58,401 nucleotides of DNA from an uncultured Jannaschia sp. (GTDB lineage Bacteria > Pseudomonadota > Alphaproteobacteria > Rhodobacterales > Rhodobacteraceae), in contig CANLTZ010000022.1 in NCBI GenBank assembly GCA_947494145.1, positions 1-58,401 on the forward strand. The letters are read 5' to 3'. The notes beneath the pieces were generated by a model. That model worked only from the letters and a program-made list of their open reading frames with translations, was not told the origin of the DNA and made no database searches. This document shows positions 27,250 to 35,342 of this stretch, one piece after another; the first letter of the stretch is position 1, and every line of letters begins with the position of its first letter. The translations under genes and the position numbers were made by a program.

Positions 27250-29363
27250 AGGCGCTGGCCGCCCGTCTGACCGGCGCCCGCGACCTGGCCATCGGTCTGC
27301 TGCTGTTCGTCGTCGTGCTGCTGATGATCCTGCCGATGCCCACGCTGCTGGTGGACATGCTGATCGGTGTCAATTTCGGCATTGCTGTCCTGCTGTTGAT
27401 GACGGGGATCTACATCACCACGCCGCTGGCGCTGTCCTCCCTGCCCGCGATCATCCTGATTTCGACCATCTTCCGGCTGGCGTTGTCGATCACGACCACG
27501 CGCCTGATCCTGGCCGAAGCCGATGCGGGCGCCATCGTGGAGACCTTCGGGACCGTCGTCGTCTCGGGCAACATCGTGGTGGGGATGGTGGTGTTCTTCA
27601 TCATCACCATCGTGCAGTTCATCGTCATCGCCAAAGGCGCCGAACGGATCGCCGAGGTGGGCGCGCGTTTCACGCTGGATGCGCTGCCGGGCAAGCAGAT
27701 GGCCATCGACGCCGAGCTGCGCAACGGCGATATCGACAACGAAGAAGCGGGCCGCAGGCGGGCCACGCTGGAGCGCGAGAGCCAGTTCTACGGCGCGATG
27801 GACGGCGCGATGAAGTTCGTCAAAGGCGACACGATCGCGGGCCTGATTATCATCTTCGTCAACCTGCTGGGCGGGCTGGCCGTCGGGTTGCTGCAACGTG
27901 GGATGCCCCTGGGCGAAGCGGCGACGGTCTATTCGCTGCTGACGGTGGGGGATGCGCTGATTTCGCAGATCCCGGCCTTGCTGATGGGCATGACGGCCGC
28001 CGTGATCGTCACGCGGGTCAAGGGCGGCGAAAGCAAGAATCTCGGCTCCGACATCATCGGTCAGGTCATGGCCGACCGCCGGGCGGTGCAATTGGCCGGT
28101 GCGGCGCTGATCGTGATGGGCCTGTTGCCCGGCTTCCCCACGGCGGTTCTTGCGCCTTTGGGCCTGCTCTTCGTCGGCATCGGATCCTTCGTCACGATCA
28201 TGCGCTACCTTCGCCCCGAACAGTTGGACAAGACGGCCGAGGTGACGCCGGAGGTCGAACCCGAGGTCGCGGAGCTGCTGCCCGCGGACGACGCGCAGGT
28301 GGTCATCGAGATGGCCGCTGACCTGTTCGAACTGGCGACGCCCGCGGAATGGGCGGCAGAGGTGTCGGCGCTGGCATTGCGGGTGGCCGATGAGAGCGGG
28401 CTCGACCCCTGCCTGCTGACCGTGCAGCAGGTTGCGACCGACGAGACGGGGCAGTTTCGTGTCCTGGTCGATGGCTCGCCCGTGCTGTGGTCGCAAGTCG
28501 ACCATGGCCAGTTGGTGCTGCCCGACGTGTCGGAGGTTCTGGCCATGCACGACATCCCGTTCGAGGCTCGCGAGACGACGCTCTGGACGCGACGCCTGGT
28601 CGTGGACCGCGATCAGACCGAGGTGCTGGCCGAGTTGGGCCTGCGCTTCGACGGCCCCCGCGCCGCGATGCTGCACGAAGCCGAGGCGGCGCTGCGGCGC
28701 AACCTGTCGGGCCTTCTGGGCTTGCAGGAGACGCGCGAGATCCTGTCCGCGCTGGAGGCAAGCTATCCGGTCCTCGTGGGGGAGGTGATGCGCATCCTGT
28801 CCATCCAGAAGATTTCGGAGGTGCTGCGGCGGTTGGTGTCGGAAGGCGTGTCGATTGCCAACAAACGGCGCATCTTCGAGACGCTGATGGAATGGGGCCA
28901 GGTCGATCCGAACCCGCTGGCGCTGACGGAATATTGCCGCATCGGCTTGACCCGGCAGATTTGCGAGCAAGTGGCCCGCGACCGCACCATCACCGCCATC
29001 GTCGTCAAGCGCGAGACGGAGGACATGCTGCGCGCGGGCCTGAAGGAGACGAATATCGGGACCTATCTGGTCCTCAACGAGGGCCAGACCGCCGAGCTTC
29101 TGAGCGCTGTCCGCAAGCAGGTGGACCTGCTGTCGCCCAAGGGCGTGCGGCCCATCTTGATGACGTCGATGGACTTGCGGCGGCATCTGAAGGTGTTCCT
29201 GACGCGCAACGGCCTGGAGGTCGACGTCATGTCCTTCCAGGAACTCAACGACGACTACCAGGTCGTGCCCTGCAGTACGCTGACGCTGGGGTCCGCACAG
29301 GTCGCGGCGCGCCGCGCCGAGCGCCGCGCCAAGACAGACGTTTCCGCCGATGACGCCGTTTAA
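27246..29363 (+). CDS. sctV: SctV (T3SS export gate protein, FlhA/LcrD family)
   Basis: A 705-residue protein with about eight N-terminal membrane helices (residues 12-320) and a large cytosolic domain (about 350-690) that forms the nonameric export ring. FHIPEP-family motifs are clear: LLILPMPTLLVDMLIGVN-like start, TGIYITTPLALSSLPAIILI, STIFRLALSITTTRLIL, GARFTLDALPGKQMAIDAEL and GDIDNEEAGRRR. The cytosolic SVLTGDP-like region reads LPDVSEVLAMH and later RRLVSEGVSIANKRRIFETL. The ATG at 27246 overlaps the TPR gene. It is full length and appears intact. Confidence 0.95.
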   Translation: MKALAARLTGARDLAIGLLLFVVVLLMILPMPTLLVDMLIGVNFGIAVLLLMTGIYITTPLALSSLPAIILISTIFRLALSITTTRLILAEADAGAIVETFGTVVVSGNIVVGMVVFFIITIVQFIVIAKGAERIAEVGARFTLDALPGKQMAIDAELRNGDIDNEEAGRRRATLERESQFYGAMDGAMKFVKGDTIAGLIIIFVNLLGGLAVGLLQRGMPLGEAATVYSLLTVGDALISQIPALLMGMTAAVIVTRVKGGESKNLGSDIIGQVMADRRAVQLAGAALIVMGLLPGFPTAVLAPLGLLFVGIGSFVTIMRYLRPEQLDKTAEVTPEVEPEVAELLPADDAQVVIEMAADLFELATPAEWAAEVSALALRVADESGLDPCLLTVQQVATDETGQFRVLVDGSPVLWSQVDHGQLVLPDVSEVLAMHDIPFEARETTLWTRRLVVDRDQTEVLAELGLRFDGPRAAMLHEAEAALRRNLSGLLGLQETREILSALEASYPVLVGEVMRILSIQKISEVLRRLVSEGVSIANKRRIFETLMEWGQVDPNPLALTEYCRIGLTRQICEQVARDRTITAIVVKRETEDMLRAGLKETNIGTYLVLNEGQTAELLSAVRKQVDLLSPKGVRPILMTSMDLRRHLKVFLTRNGLEVDVMSFQELNDDYQVVPCSTLTLGSAQVAARRAERRAKTDVSADDAV

Positions 29364-29387
29364 TCCACCAACCGAAGGGTCCATCCC

Positions 29388-29741
29388 ATGAAACCTATCT
29401 GCCTTTTCGCCATTCTGGCCGCCGCCGCGATGCCCAGCCTTGCCGCGGCTGATGACAGCCTGATCTCGCTGCGCAGCAGCGATGGCACGCTCGTGCGGAT
29501 GGAGGATGATGCGTCCAGCGTCCTGATCGCCGATCCCGCGATTGCGGATGTCCAGCTTGTCTCGGACCGGTCGATTTTCGTCTTTGGGCGCGTTCCCGGC
29601 TCCACCCGGTTATTCGTTCTGGGGGAAAACGACGAGATCATGCTGGAACGCCGTGTGATCGTGTCGCGGACGCTCAACGAAGTTCAGCAAGCCCTGACCG
29701 ATGAGCAGGTCGCGGCGCAAGCCGCGGAAAACGAGGGCTGA
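29388..29741 (+). CDS. Short exported protein with a secretin/CpaC-type N-terminal domain
   Basis: A 117-residue protein with signal peptide (MKPICLFAILAAAAMPSLAA) and one domain (about 27-100: LVRMEDDASSVLIADPAIAD; SDRSIFVFGRVPGSTRLFVL; RRVIVSRTLNEVQQAL), which is the N-terminal domain found before secretins such as RhcC2 and CpaC. The pore domain that should follow is missing: the gene stops and a bidirectional terminator comes next. It may replace the periplasmic part of a split secretin or be a truncated rhcC2. Confidence 0.7.
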   Translation: MKPICLFAILAAAAMPSLAAADDSLISLRSSDGTLVRMEDDASSVLIADPAIADVQLVSDRSIFVFGRVPGSTRLFVLGENDEIMLERRVIVSRTLNEVQQALTDEQVAAQAAENEG

Positions 29742-29772
29742 ACGCAGCCGATATGTCGGGTCGTTCTTTGCG

Positions 29773-29801
29773 GGCGCCGATCCTAAAAGGGGGTCGGCGC
29801 C
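29773..29801. terminator. Bidirectional terminator between the two T3SS arms
   Basis: GGCGCCGA (29773-29780) pairs with TCGGCGCC (29794-29801). It lies between the convergent ends of the 29388 gene and sctU. Confidence 0.7.
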
Positions 29802-29830
29802 GTCTTCGCGATTGAGGATGTCGGAACCGC

Positions 29831-30868
29831 TCAGCCCGCTGCCTGGATCATCCGCGCCGTGTCGGAATACTCGCTGGGCAAGATCGGGCTGCCCGGGCGC
29901 GCGGCCTTCAGGATGCGCCGCGCGAGGCTGGCATCCTGCATCATCGGAATCCCAAGTTCGGCCGCCTGATCGACCAGCGCGGCGAATTTGGCTGGGTCGC
30001 GGACCTTGGCGACGACGACGGGGATCCCGTATTCCGCCTTGACGTAGCGCAGGGCCACGGCCTCATCTGCCCCCGCGATGATAAGCGTGGCGCGGGGCAG
30101 GCCCAAGCGCGACACCTTGGCGTTCGCCGCCTCCTTGCGCAAGCGGCGCAGGGCGGAGCGGATTTCGGGCGAGCCGTTCATGTCCTTCATCTCATTCTTC
30201 ATTTCGGTCTTGGTCATGTTCTGGTCGCGCTGAAACAGCCAGGCCTGCACCGGCAGGTCGATCACCGCGAAAAGGACGGACACGGCGACGACGACGCCCA
30301 CGACCATGGCGGCCAGGCGCGCGGACACCTCGATCAGGCAGCCAAGCCCGCAGCTTGGCGCATAGAGAAGCGCGCCGCCCCAGCCCCACAGCACCAGCGC
30401 GATGCCGGCACCGGCCAGCAGCATCCGCGTCAACGCCTTGGCGAACTCGATCAGGGCCCGCGTGCCGAACATCCGCTTGAAACCCTGCACCGGGCTCAAC
30501 TTGGACAGTTTGGGCGTCACCGGCGCGAGGCTGAACACCATCCCGCCGTTGAGCACGATTGACCCGATCACCAACACGCCGAAGATGATGGCGAAGAGCG
30601 TCCCGAAGATGCGCAGCCCCGTGGCGACCGATTGGGCGATGATCTCGTCATAGGATTGGGTGGGCTCTGTCAGCAGCGAGAAGGCGAGGCCCGCGCTGTC
30701 CTGGAAGTGCCGCGCGATGTCGCCCGCCGCCGACCAGAGGAACAGGATTGCGCCAAGCGTCACCAGAAGCAGCCGGGTGTCGCGCTGCTGCGCAATCTGG
30801 CCGTCCGCCCGGGCTTTGCGAAGTTTGCGGGCGGATGGCTTGAGGGACTTTTCTTCGGAGCCGCTCAT
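29831..30868 (-). CDS. sctU: SctU (T3SS specificity-switch protein) lacking the NPTH motif
   Basis: A 345-residue FlhB/YscU-family protein: cytosolic N-terminus (PSARKLRKARADGQIAQQRD), four membrane helices (about 30-215), then the cytosolic domain with MKNEMKDMNGSPEIRSALRR. In all typical members the sequence before A-V-A-L is N-P-T-H, where the protein cleaves itself to switch substrates. Here the strand reads LIIAGADEAVALRY, so AGADE (about 265-269) stands in for the NPTH region and Asn, Pro and His are absent. The rest (GIPVVVAKVRD, LGIPMMQDASLARRIL) is normal and the frame is unbroken. It overlaps sctT by 4 bases. Confidence 0.92.
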   Translation of the reverse strand: MSGSEEKSLKPSARKLRKARADGQIAQQRDTRLLLVTLGAILFLWSAAGDIARHFQDSAGLAFSLLTEPTQSYDEIIAQSVATGLRIFGTLFAIIFGVLVIGSIVLNGGMVFSLAPVTPKLSKLSPVQGFKRMFGTRALIEFAKALTRMLLAGAGIALVLWGWGGALLYAPSCGLGCLIEVSARLAAMVVGVVVAVSVLFAVIDLPVQAWLFQRDQNMTKTEMKNEMKDMNGSPEIRSALRRLRKEAANAKVSRLGLPRATLIIAGADEAVALRYVKAEYGIPVVVAKVRDPAKFAALVDQAAELGIPMMQDASLARRILKAARPGSPILPSEYSDTARMIQAAG

Positions 30869-31683
30869 CGGTCGCCAGCCAGGATCTCGAACAGGCGCCC
30901 TACGCTGGCGGCACCGGCGAGATCGTCGCGCATATAGCCGACGAGCAGCTGGATGTAGATCAGAGCGACGAAGGCGAAGAGAAGGTTTTTCACCAGTGGC
31001 AGCAGGCCGCTGATGTCGATTGAGCCTGTCATACGCCCGAGCGCCATGGTGCCGATGTCGCTGAGCAGGAAAAGGATCACGAAGGGCGCGGCCAGAAGCA
31101 GACCCGCCAGCATCACCTGCGCGATGAGCCCGCCGACATGGGCGATGGCGTCGAGGCCCGCGCCGACGGGCAGGAATTCGTCCACGCCCCAGGCGGCATA
31201 GCTGCCGTAAAGGGTCGAGATCGTCAGCGCCAACCCGCCTTCGGCCACGAAGATCGTGATTGCGGCCAGACCCAGGAGCGAGGACATCACCGAAGCCTGT
31301 TCGCCGGTTGCGTTGTCCGACAGGCCCGACGCCCCGGCGATGGACCGCTGCGTGTCGATCATCTCACCCCCGGCCTGGATGGCCCAGATCGGGATGCCGA
31401 AAAACAGCCCGATCAGAAAGCCAACGGCAAATTCCTTGACCATCAGCCCCGCCATTACCCACAGCCGGTCGATGGGCAGCGTGTCGATCCGGGGTTGCAG
31501 CCCGCCCATGATCGGCAGGGCCAAGGCCAGCGCGATCACCGCCAGGATCGCGCGCCCCAACTCGGTACGTTTGAAAACCGGCAGGATCGCGATCAAACCC
31601 ATCATCCGTGCGGAGGATAGGCCAAGATAGACCATCCACTGCTTCACGTCGCGCATGGCCGGGAAGACGTCCAGCAGCTCCAT
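30865..31683 (-). CDS. sctT: SctT (T3SS export apparatus)
   Basis: A 272-residue FliR/SctT-family membrane protein with about six to eight helices (for example MMGLIAILPVFKRTELGRAI; FAVGFLIGLFFGIPIWAIQA; GGEMIDTQRSIAGASG; LLAAPFVILFLLSDIGTMAL). With SctR and SctS it forms the helical export gate in the centre of the basal body. The GE-x-IDxQR motif is typical of the family. It lies in the conserved order R-S-T-U. Confidence 0.93.
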   Translation of the reverse strand: MELLDVFPAMRDVKQWMVYLGLSSARMMGLIAILPVFKRTELGRAILAVIALALALPIMGGLQPRIDTLPIDRLWVMAGLMVKEFAVGFLIGLFFGIPIWAIQAGGEMIDTQRSIAGASGLSDNATGEQASVMSSLLGLAAITIFVAEGGLALTISTLYGSYAAWGVDEFLPVGAGLDAIAHVGGLIAQVMLAGLLLAAPFVILFLLSDIGTMALGRMTGSIDISGLLPLVKNLLFAFVALIYIQLLVGYMRDDLAGAASVGRLFEILAGDR

Positions 31684-31949
31684 CAGCGCACGAGGCGCGG
31701 GAAATCGGTATACATCGCCTCGGCATAGTTGGTCAGCGGGCCGAACAGCGCACCCGACAGCGCGGCGAACGTTCCCACGACGACGAAGAGCTTCACCGCC
31801 TGTGGCAGCGTCTGGTCCTGGATCTGGGTCGCCGCCTGTAGGACCGCGATCAGGAACCCGGCAATGGTGGCGGCCGCCAGCGGGGGCAGGGCCATGGTCA
31901 GGAAGACGGAAAGCCCGGTTCCCAGGGAATAGGCGATGTCGGATGTCAT
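31683..31949 (-). CDS. sctS: SctS (T3SS export apparatus)
   Basis: An 88-residue FliQ/SctS protein with two membrane helices (LSVFLTMALPPLAAATIAGF; LFVVVGTFAALSGALFGPL). The family motif QDQTLP followed by P-K-x-like LPQAVKLF is present. It is joined to sctT without gap (the same base ends one and starts the other) and is 17 bp from sctR. Confidence 0.93.
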   Translation of the reverse strand: MTSDIAYSLGTGLSVFLTMALPPLAAATIAGFLIAVLQAATQIQDQTLPQAVKLFVVVGTFAALSGALFGPLTNYAEAMYTDFPRLVR

Positions 31950-31966
31950 GGCGGATCCTTTCGCGG

Positions 31967-32629
31967 TCAGGCCACAGAGTAGGTCATTACGAGACCCTCG
32001 ATCAGCCGCGTCCAGCCGCTGATCGCGACGAACAGGAACAGCTTCATCGGGGTCGAGATCACGGTGGGCGTCACCATGGACATGCCCATCGCCATCAACA
32101 CGCTGGTCACCACCAGGTCGACGACGATCAAAGGGAGGTAGAGCAGCAAGCCGATTTCGAAGGCGCGCTGCAACTCGCTGACCAGGAAGGATGGGATCAG
32201 CACGGAAAGGTCGGTTTCCTGGAACGGCTGCGCGGTGCCCTCGGGCCAGACCTGCTGGCTGGCCAACAGGAAGAATTGGCGCTGCTCTGCGGTTGTGAAG
32301 CGCATCAGAAAATCGCGGATCGGCTCGCGCCCCCGCTCGAAGGCGGCGACCCAGTCGTTGAAATCTGCCGGATCGATGGGCGCGACCATTACCGCTTCGG
32401 TCACCTGCGTCAGAACGGGCGCTGCGATGAAAGCCGTCAGCGCCAGCGCGATGCCGTAAAGCACCAGGCCCGGCGGCGTCTGCTGGATGCCCAGAGCGTT
32501 GCGCACAATGAAAAGGACGACCGCGATCTTCACGAACGACGTCGTGGTCACCACGAAGAACGTCGTCAGCCCCAGCCCCAGCACCAGGCCCAGGATGCCG
32601 ACCAGGGCAGGGGTGTCGTCGCCGACCAT
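31967..32629 (-). CDS. sctR: SctR (T3SS export apparatus)
   Basis: A 220-residue FliP/SctR membrane protein with four helices: LVLGLGLTTFFVVTTTSFVK, then IVRNALGIQQTPPGLVLYGIA, a periplasmic loop, and IPSFLVSELQRAFEIGLLLY followed by LPLIVVDLVVTSVLMAMGMS and P-x-x-ISxPxKLFLF. These are the diagnostic FliP-family signatures. It is the first component of the R-S-T-U export gate. Confidence 0.95.
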   Translation of the reverse strand: MVGDDTPALVGILGLVLGLGLTTFFVVTTTSFVKIAVVLFIVRNALGIQQTPPGLVLYGIALALTAFIAAPVLTQVTEAVMVAPIDPADFNDWVAAFERGREPIRDFLMRFTTAEQRQFFLLASQQVWPEGTAQPFQETDLSVLIPSFLVSELQRAFEIGLLLYLPLIVVDLVVTSVLMAMGMSMVTPTVISTPMKLFLFVAISGWTRLIEGLVMTYSVA

Positions 32630-32632
32630 GCC

Positions 32633-32932
32633 CTAGCCCCCGTCGCCGATGCTCGCGATTCGCAGGGCCAGGCCGTCGGTCAGCGCAACCAGTTCGGCGC
32701 GGGCGAAGGGATGTCCCTCGACTTGTAGGTCCGCGACAACCGCTTGGGCAGACAGCCCCAGCGGCAGAAGGCTGCCGCGATCCAGTGCTTGGAACGTGTC
32801 CCAGGGGATCTGTCCTGCGTCGATGACCAGGTCGATCTGGACGGGTGGCTCGGGCTGCAGAAACATGGCGTCGTCGAGGGCATCGCCCTCGGTCAGCGTG
32901 TTGGATTGGGTCTTGGTCGGGGCATCCTTCAT
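32633..32932 (-). CDS. Short SpoA-domain protein (separately encoded SctQ-C/FliN-like)
   Basis: A 99-residue protein with a single SpoA domain (about 30-95: VQIDLVIDAGQIPWDTFQAL; GLSAQAVVADLQVEGHPFAR; LVALTDGLALRIASIG). In several T3SS an internal start in sctQ yields such a C-terminal fragment, which dimerises and binds full-length SctQ. Here a separate gene lies between sctO and sctR, at the place sctQ itself takes in Yersinia, while the long SctQ is in the other arm. Confidence 0.78.
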   Translation of the reverse strand: MKDAPTKTQSNTLTEGDALDDAMFLQPEPPVQIDLVIDAGQIPWDTFQALDRGSLLPLGLSAQAVVADLQVEGHPFARAELVALTDGLALRIASIGDGG

Positions 32933-32933
32933 C

Positions 32934-33416
32934 TCATTCTCTCCGGCTGGCATGGACGGCTTGGCCGTCGGCGCGTTCGTCGTCCTGAGTGATTTCGCGG
33001 CGGCGGCGGTCGCGGGCGGCGATGCGGTCGCATTCCCCGGCCCAGCCGTCGCGCCGGGCCGACAGGCGTCGGAATTCCGCGGCGGCCGCGTCCCGGGCGG
33101 TTTGGGCGGTGTCCAGCGCAGCGGCGCAGGCGCGGCGGTCCGCCTCGGCGTCCTCTCGGGCGAGGGCCAACTGGTCAATCCGATGCGACAGCGCGGCGAT
33201 GGCCCCGGCGCTGGTGGTTCGGCCCACCATGTCTTCCAGGCCCTGGCTGGCCGCGAAGCCATGGGCCGCGCGGGCTTCGCGCGCCGTGCTTTCGGCCCGG
33301 CGCAGAGCGCGGGCCGCCTGCGCGACCTCGGTCTCGGTCCGGGAGAGTGCCGCGCGCGCGGCGTCACACCGCAGCCTGCGCAGGTCCATCAGACGGGCCA
33401 TCTGCGTGGGCGTCAT
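32934..33416 (-). CDS. SctO-like T3SS stalk protein (FliJ family)
   Basis: A 160-residue, Ala/Arg/Glu-rich protein that is almost entirely an antiparallel coiled coil (for example LSRTETEVAQAARALRRAES; AEADRRACAAALDTAQTARD). SctO/YscO/FliJ stalks sit in the centre of the ATPase hexamer and contact SctV. Sequence is poorly conserved in the family; position directly after sctN (4-base overlap), length and coiled coil support the call. Confidence 0.78.
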   Translation of the reverse strand: MTPTQMARLMDLRRLRCDAARAALSRTETEVAQAARALRRAESTAREARAAHGFAASQGLEDMVGRTTSAGAIAALSHRIDQLALAREDAEADRRACAAALDTAQTARDAAAAEFRRLSARRDGWAGECDRIAARDRRRREITQDDERADGQAVHASRRE

Positions 33417-34723
33417 GACACAGCCTCCGCCAGCTGAGCCCGCATCGCGTCGAACGAGGTCACGTCATCCATGTCCTGACGCAGAAAGCTGCGGATGCGG
33501 TCGGCGGCGGCAAGCGCCGCATCGGCCAGCGGGTCGCTTCCGCTTTTGTATTCGCCGATCTGCACCAGAAGCTCGATCTCCGCCAGTTTGGCGGTCAACT
33601 CGACCAGCCGGGCGGCCTGCGCGCGATGGTCGGGATCGGCGACCCGGGTCATCACCCGGCTGCGGCTGCGCGTGATGTCGATGGCGGGGTAATGCGATCG
33701 GGCGGCCAGGTCCGCCGATAGGACGACATGGCCGTCGAGGATGCCGCGCACGTCTTCAGCCACCGGATCGCCGGTGCCGTCGCCTTCGACCAGCACGGTA
33801 TAGAATGCGGTGATCGAGCCGGTATCGGCGCAGCCCGCGCGCTCCAGCAGGCAGGGCAGCCCGGCCAGGGCCGAGGGGGGATAGCCGCGCCGGGCGGGCA
33901 GGGCGCCCGCCGCCAGCGCGAGGTCCCGACAGGCGCGGGCGAAACGGGTGATGCTGTCAACGACCAACAGGACGTCCTCGCCCCGGTCGCGGAAGCTTTC
34001 GGCAATGGCGGTGGCGGCCAGGGCGGCCGACGCCCGTTCAATCGCCGGACGGTCGGAGGTGGCGACCACGACGACGCTGCGGACCAGGCCATCTGCGCCC
34101 AGCGTGTCTTCGACGAATTCGCGCACTTCGCGCCCGCGTTCGCCCACCAGCGCGATCACGCAGACCCCCGCCGCCGCGCCGCGCACCAGGGCCGCCAGCA
34201 GGGTCGACTTGCCGCCGCCCGGTTCACCGAAGATGCCGATGCGTTGACCTTTGCCGCAGGTCAGCACGCCGTCGATGGCGCGCAGGCCCACAGGGAACGG
34301 CGCGGAGATCGGTGCGCGGCGCATTGCAGGCGGCGGCGCGGCGCTGAGCGCGCGATGTTCGACGTCGCCCGCGATGCGGCCGCGCCCGTCGATGGGCGCG
34401 CCGGTCGGGTCGACGATCCGGCCCAGCAGGCCCGGACCGACGGGAATCGTGCGGGGGCGCCCGGTGGGCCGCACCTCGGTCAGCGGTGACAGGCCGTCCA
34501 GCCCGTCCGACGGCGCCAGCAGGGCGGAGCCGTTGCGGAAGCCGATCACGTCGGCCTGCATCCGCCGCCCCGAGACGGGATCGTGGATGTCGCAAAGCTC
34601 ACCGATCACCGCGCGGGACAGCTGTGCTTCGATCAGCGCGTCCTGCGCGCGGTGCAAGCGGCCCGCGGGCGCGTAGGCGTCCAGTTGGGCCAGCCGCCGG
34701 GTCAGCGTTGCGGGATCAGCCAT
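33413..34723 (-). CDS. sctN: SctN (T3SS ATPase)
   Basis: A 436-residue ATPase of the FliI/YscN family. The Walker A motif is GEPGGGKSTLLAAL (about 165-175), Walker B is EDVLLVVDSITRFARA with the usual D-S-I-T, and GERGREVREF and the PARRGYPPSALAGLPCLLERAG stretch (split here at GYPPS) are family-specific. It unfolds and hands substrates to the export gate. ATG at 34723 is preferred to GTG at 34732 because a purine-rich GGGGG lies in front. It overlaps the end of sctL. Confidence 0.94.
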   Translation of the reverse strand: MADPATLTRRLAQLDAYAPAGRLHRAQDALIEAQLSRAVIGELCDIHDPVSGRRMQADVIGFRNGSALLAPSDGLDGLSPLTEVRPTGRPRTIPVGPGLLGRIVDPTGAPIDGRGRIAGDVEHRALSAAPPPAMRRAPISAPFPVGLRAIDGVLTCGKGQRIGIFGEPGGGKSTLLAALVRGAAAGVCVIALVGERGREVREFVEDTLGADGLVRSVVVVATSDRPAIERASAALAATAIAESFRDRGEDVLLVVDSITRFARACRDLALAAGALPARRGYPPSALAGLPCLLERAGCADTGSITAFYTVLVEGDGTGDPVAEDVRGILDGHVVLSADLAARSHYPAIDITRSRSRVMTRVADPDHRAQAARLVELTAKLAEIELLVQIGEYKSGSDPLADAALAAADRIRSFLRQDMDDVTSFDAMRAQLAEAVS

Positions 34724-35342
34724 CGTCGGCACCCCCCGGCGCGGTCAGCGCGCGCAGAAGCTGGTCGCGATGCCGGTCGAGCGAGATGCAGATCACGCCG
34801 CCTTCGCCGCGTAATTCGACCTCGCCCGCGCCCAGGGTCGCGTCCTCGATCCGTTCCAGCGGCCAGTCGGCGCCGTGCCCGGCCAGTGCTGCCAAATCGT
34901 TCGGTGTGGCCGCCAGAACCGTCGCGGGCGCGCCGGACGCCTGGGCGAGTGCTTCGGACACGGCGGCCACGATCAGCGCGTCCCACGAAGCTGCGCCGTA
35001 GAAACGCCGAAGCGCGTCCGCCAGCAGGGTTTCGAGTTGCTGGGCCTGTTCGGCCCGCAGCGCCTCGATCCGGGCGGCGAGGTCGATGCGCTCACGCATC
35101 AGTATCTCGGTGGCCGCATCGCGGCCCTCTTGGTGGCCTTCCTCATGGGCGCGGCGGAAGCGGGCGCGCGCGCCCTCTGTCCAGCGCTCTGCCTGATTGC
35201 GGGCCTGGTCGAGTAGGGTGGCCGCGTCTGCAATTTGGCCCAGGTCAGCCCGCGTCAGGATCGTCGGGGCCAGCCCGTCGAGCTTGGCTTGCAATTCGGG
35301 CGGCACGTCGCGCTTTGGCAACATGTCGGCGAGCACGGTCAT
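34716..35342 (-). CDS. sctL: SctL (T3SS ATPase regulator/stator)
   Basis: A 208-residue FliH/SctL protein. Helical first half with alternating charged residues (about 45-110: ARARFRRAHEEGHQEGRDAA; IDLAARIEALRAEQAQQLET) and a C-terminal V-ATPase-E-like domain (GEVELRGEGGVICISLDRH). It binds SctN and the SctQ/SctK platform. The start at 35342 (MTVLADMLPKRD) overlaps the end of sctJ; the longer open frame upstream is sctJ read in another frame. Confidence 0.85.
   Translation of the reverse strand: MTVLADMLPKRDVPPELQAKLDGLAPTILTRADLGQIADAATLLDQARNQAERWTEGARARFRRAHEEGHQEGRDAATEILMRERIDLAARIEALRAEQAQQLETLLADALRRFYGAASWDALIVAAVSEALAQASGAPATVLAATPNDLAALAGHGADWPLERIEDATLGAGEVELRGEGGVICISLDRHRDQLLRALTAPGGADDG

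Noticed and set aside
26934-29384. Minus-strand open frame of 816 codons opposite sctV, and a similar 872-codon frame at 19792-22410
   Set aside because: Both lack any recognisable domain, have His/Gln/Arg-rich composition typical of antisense frames, and lie over well-supported T3SS genes.
29388-29741. Possible pilus (CpaC) protein of a Tad system
   Set aside because: No Tad/Cpa genes are present; it directly follows sctV, so a secretin N-domain of the T3SS is more likely.
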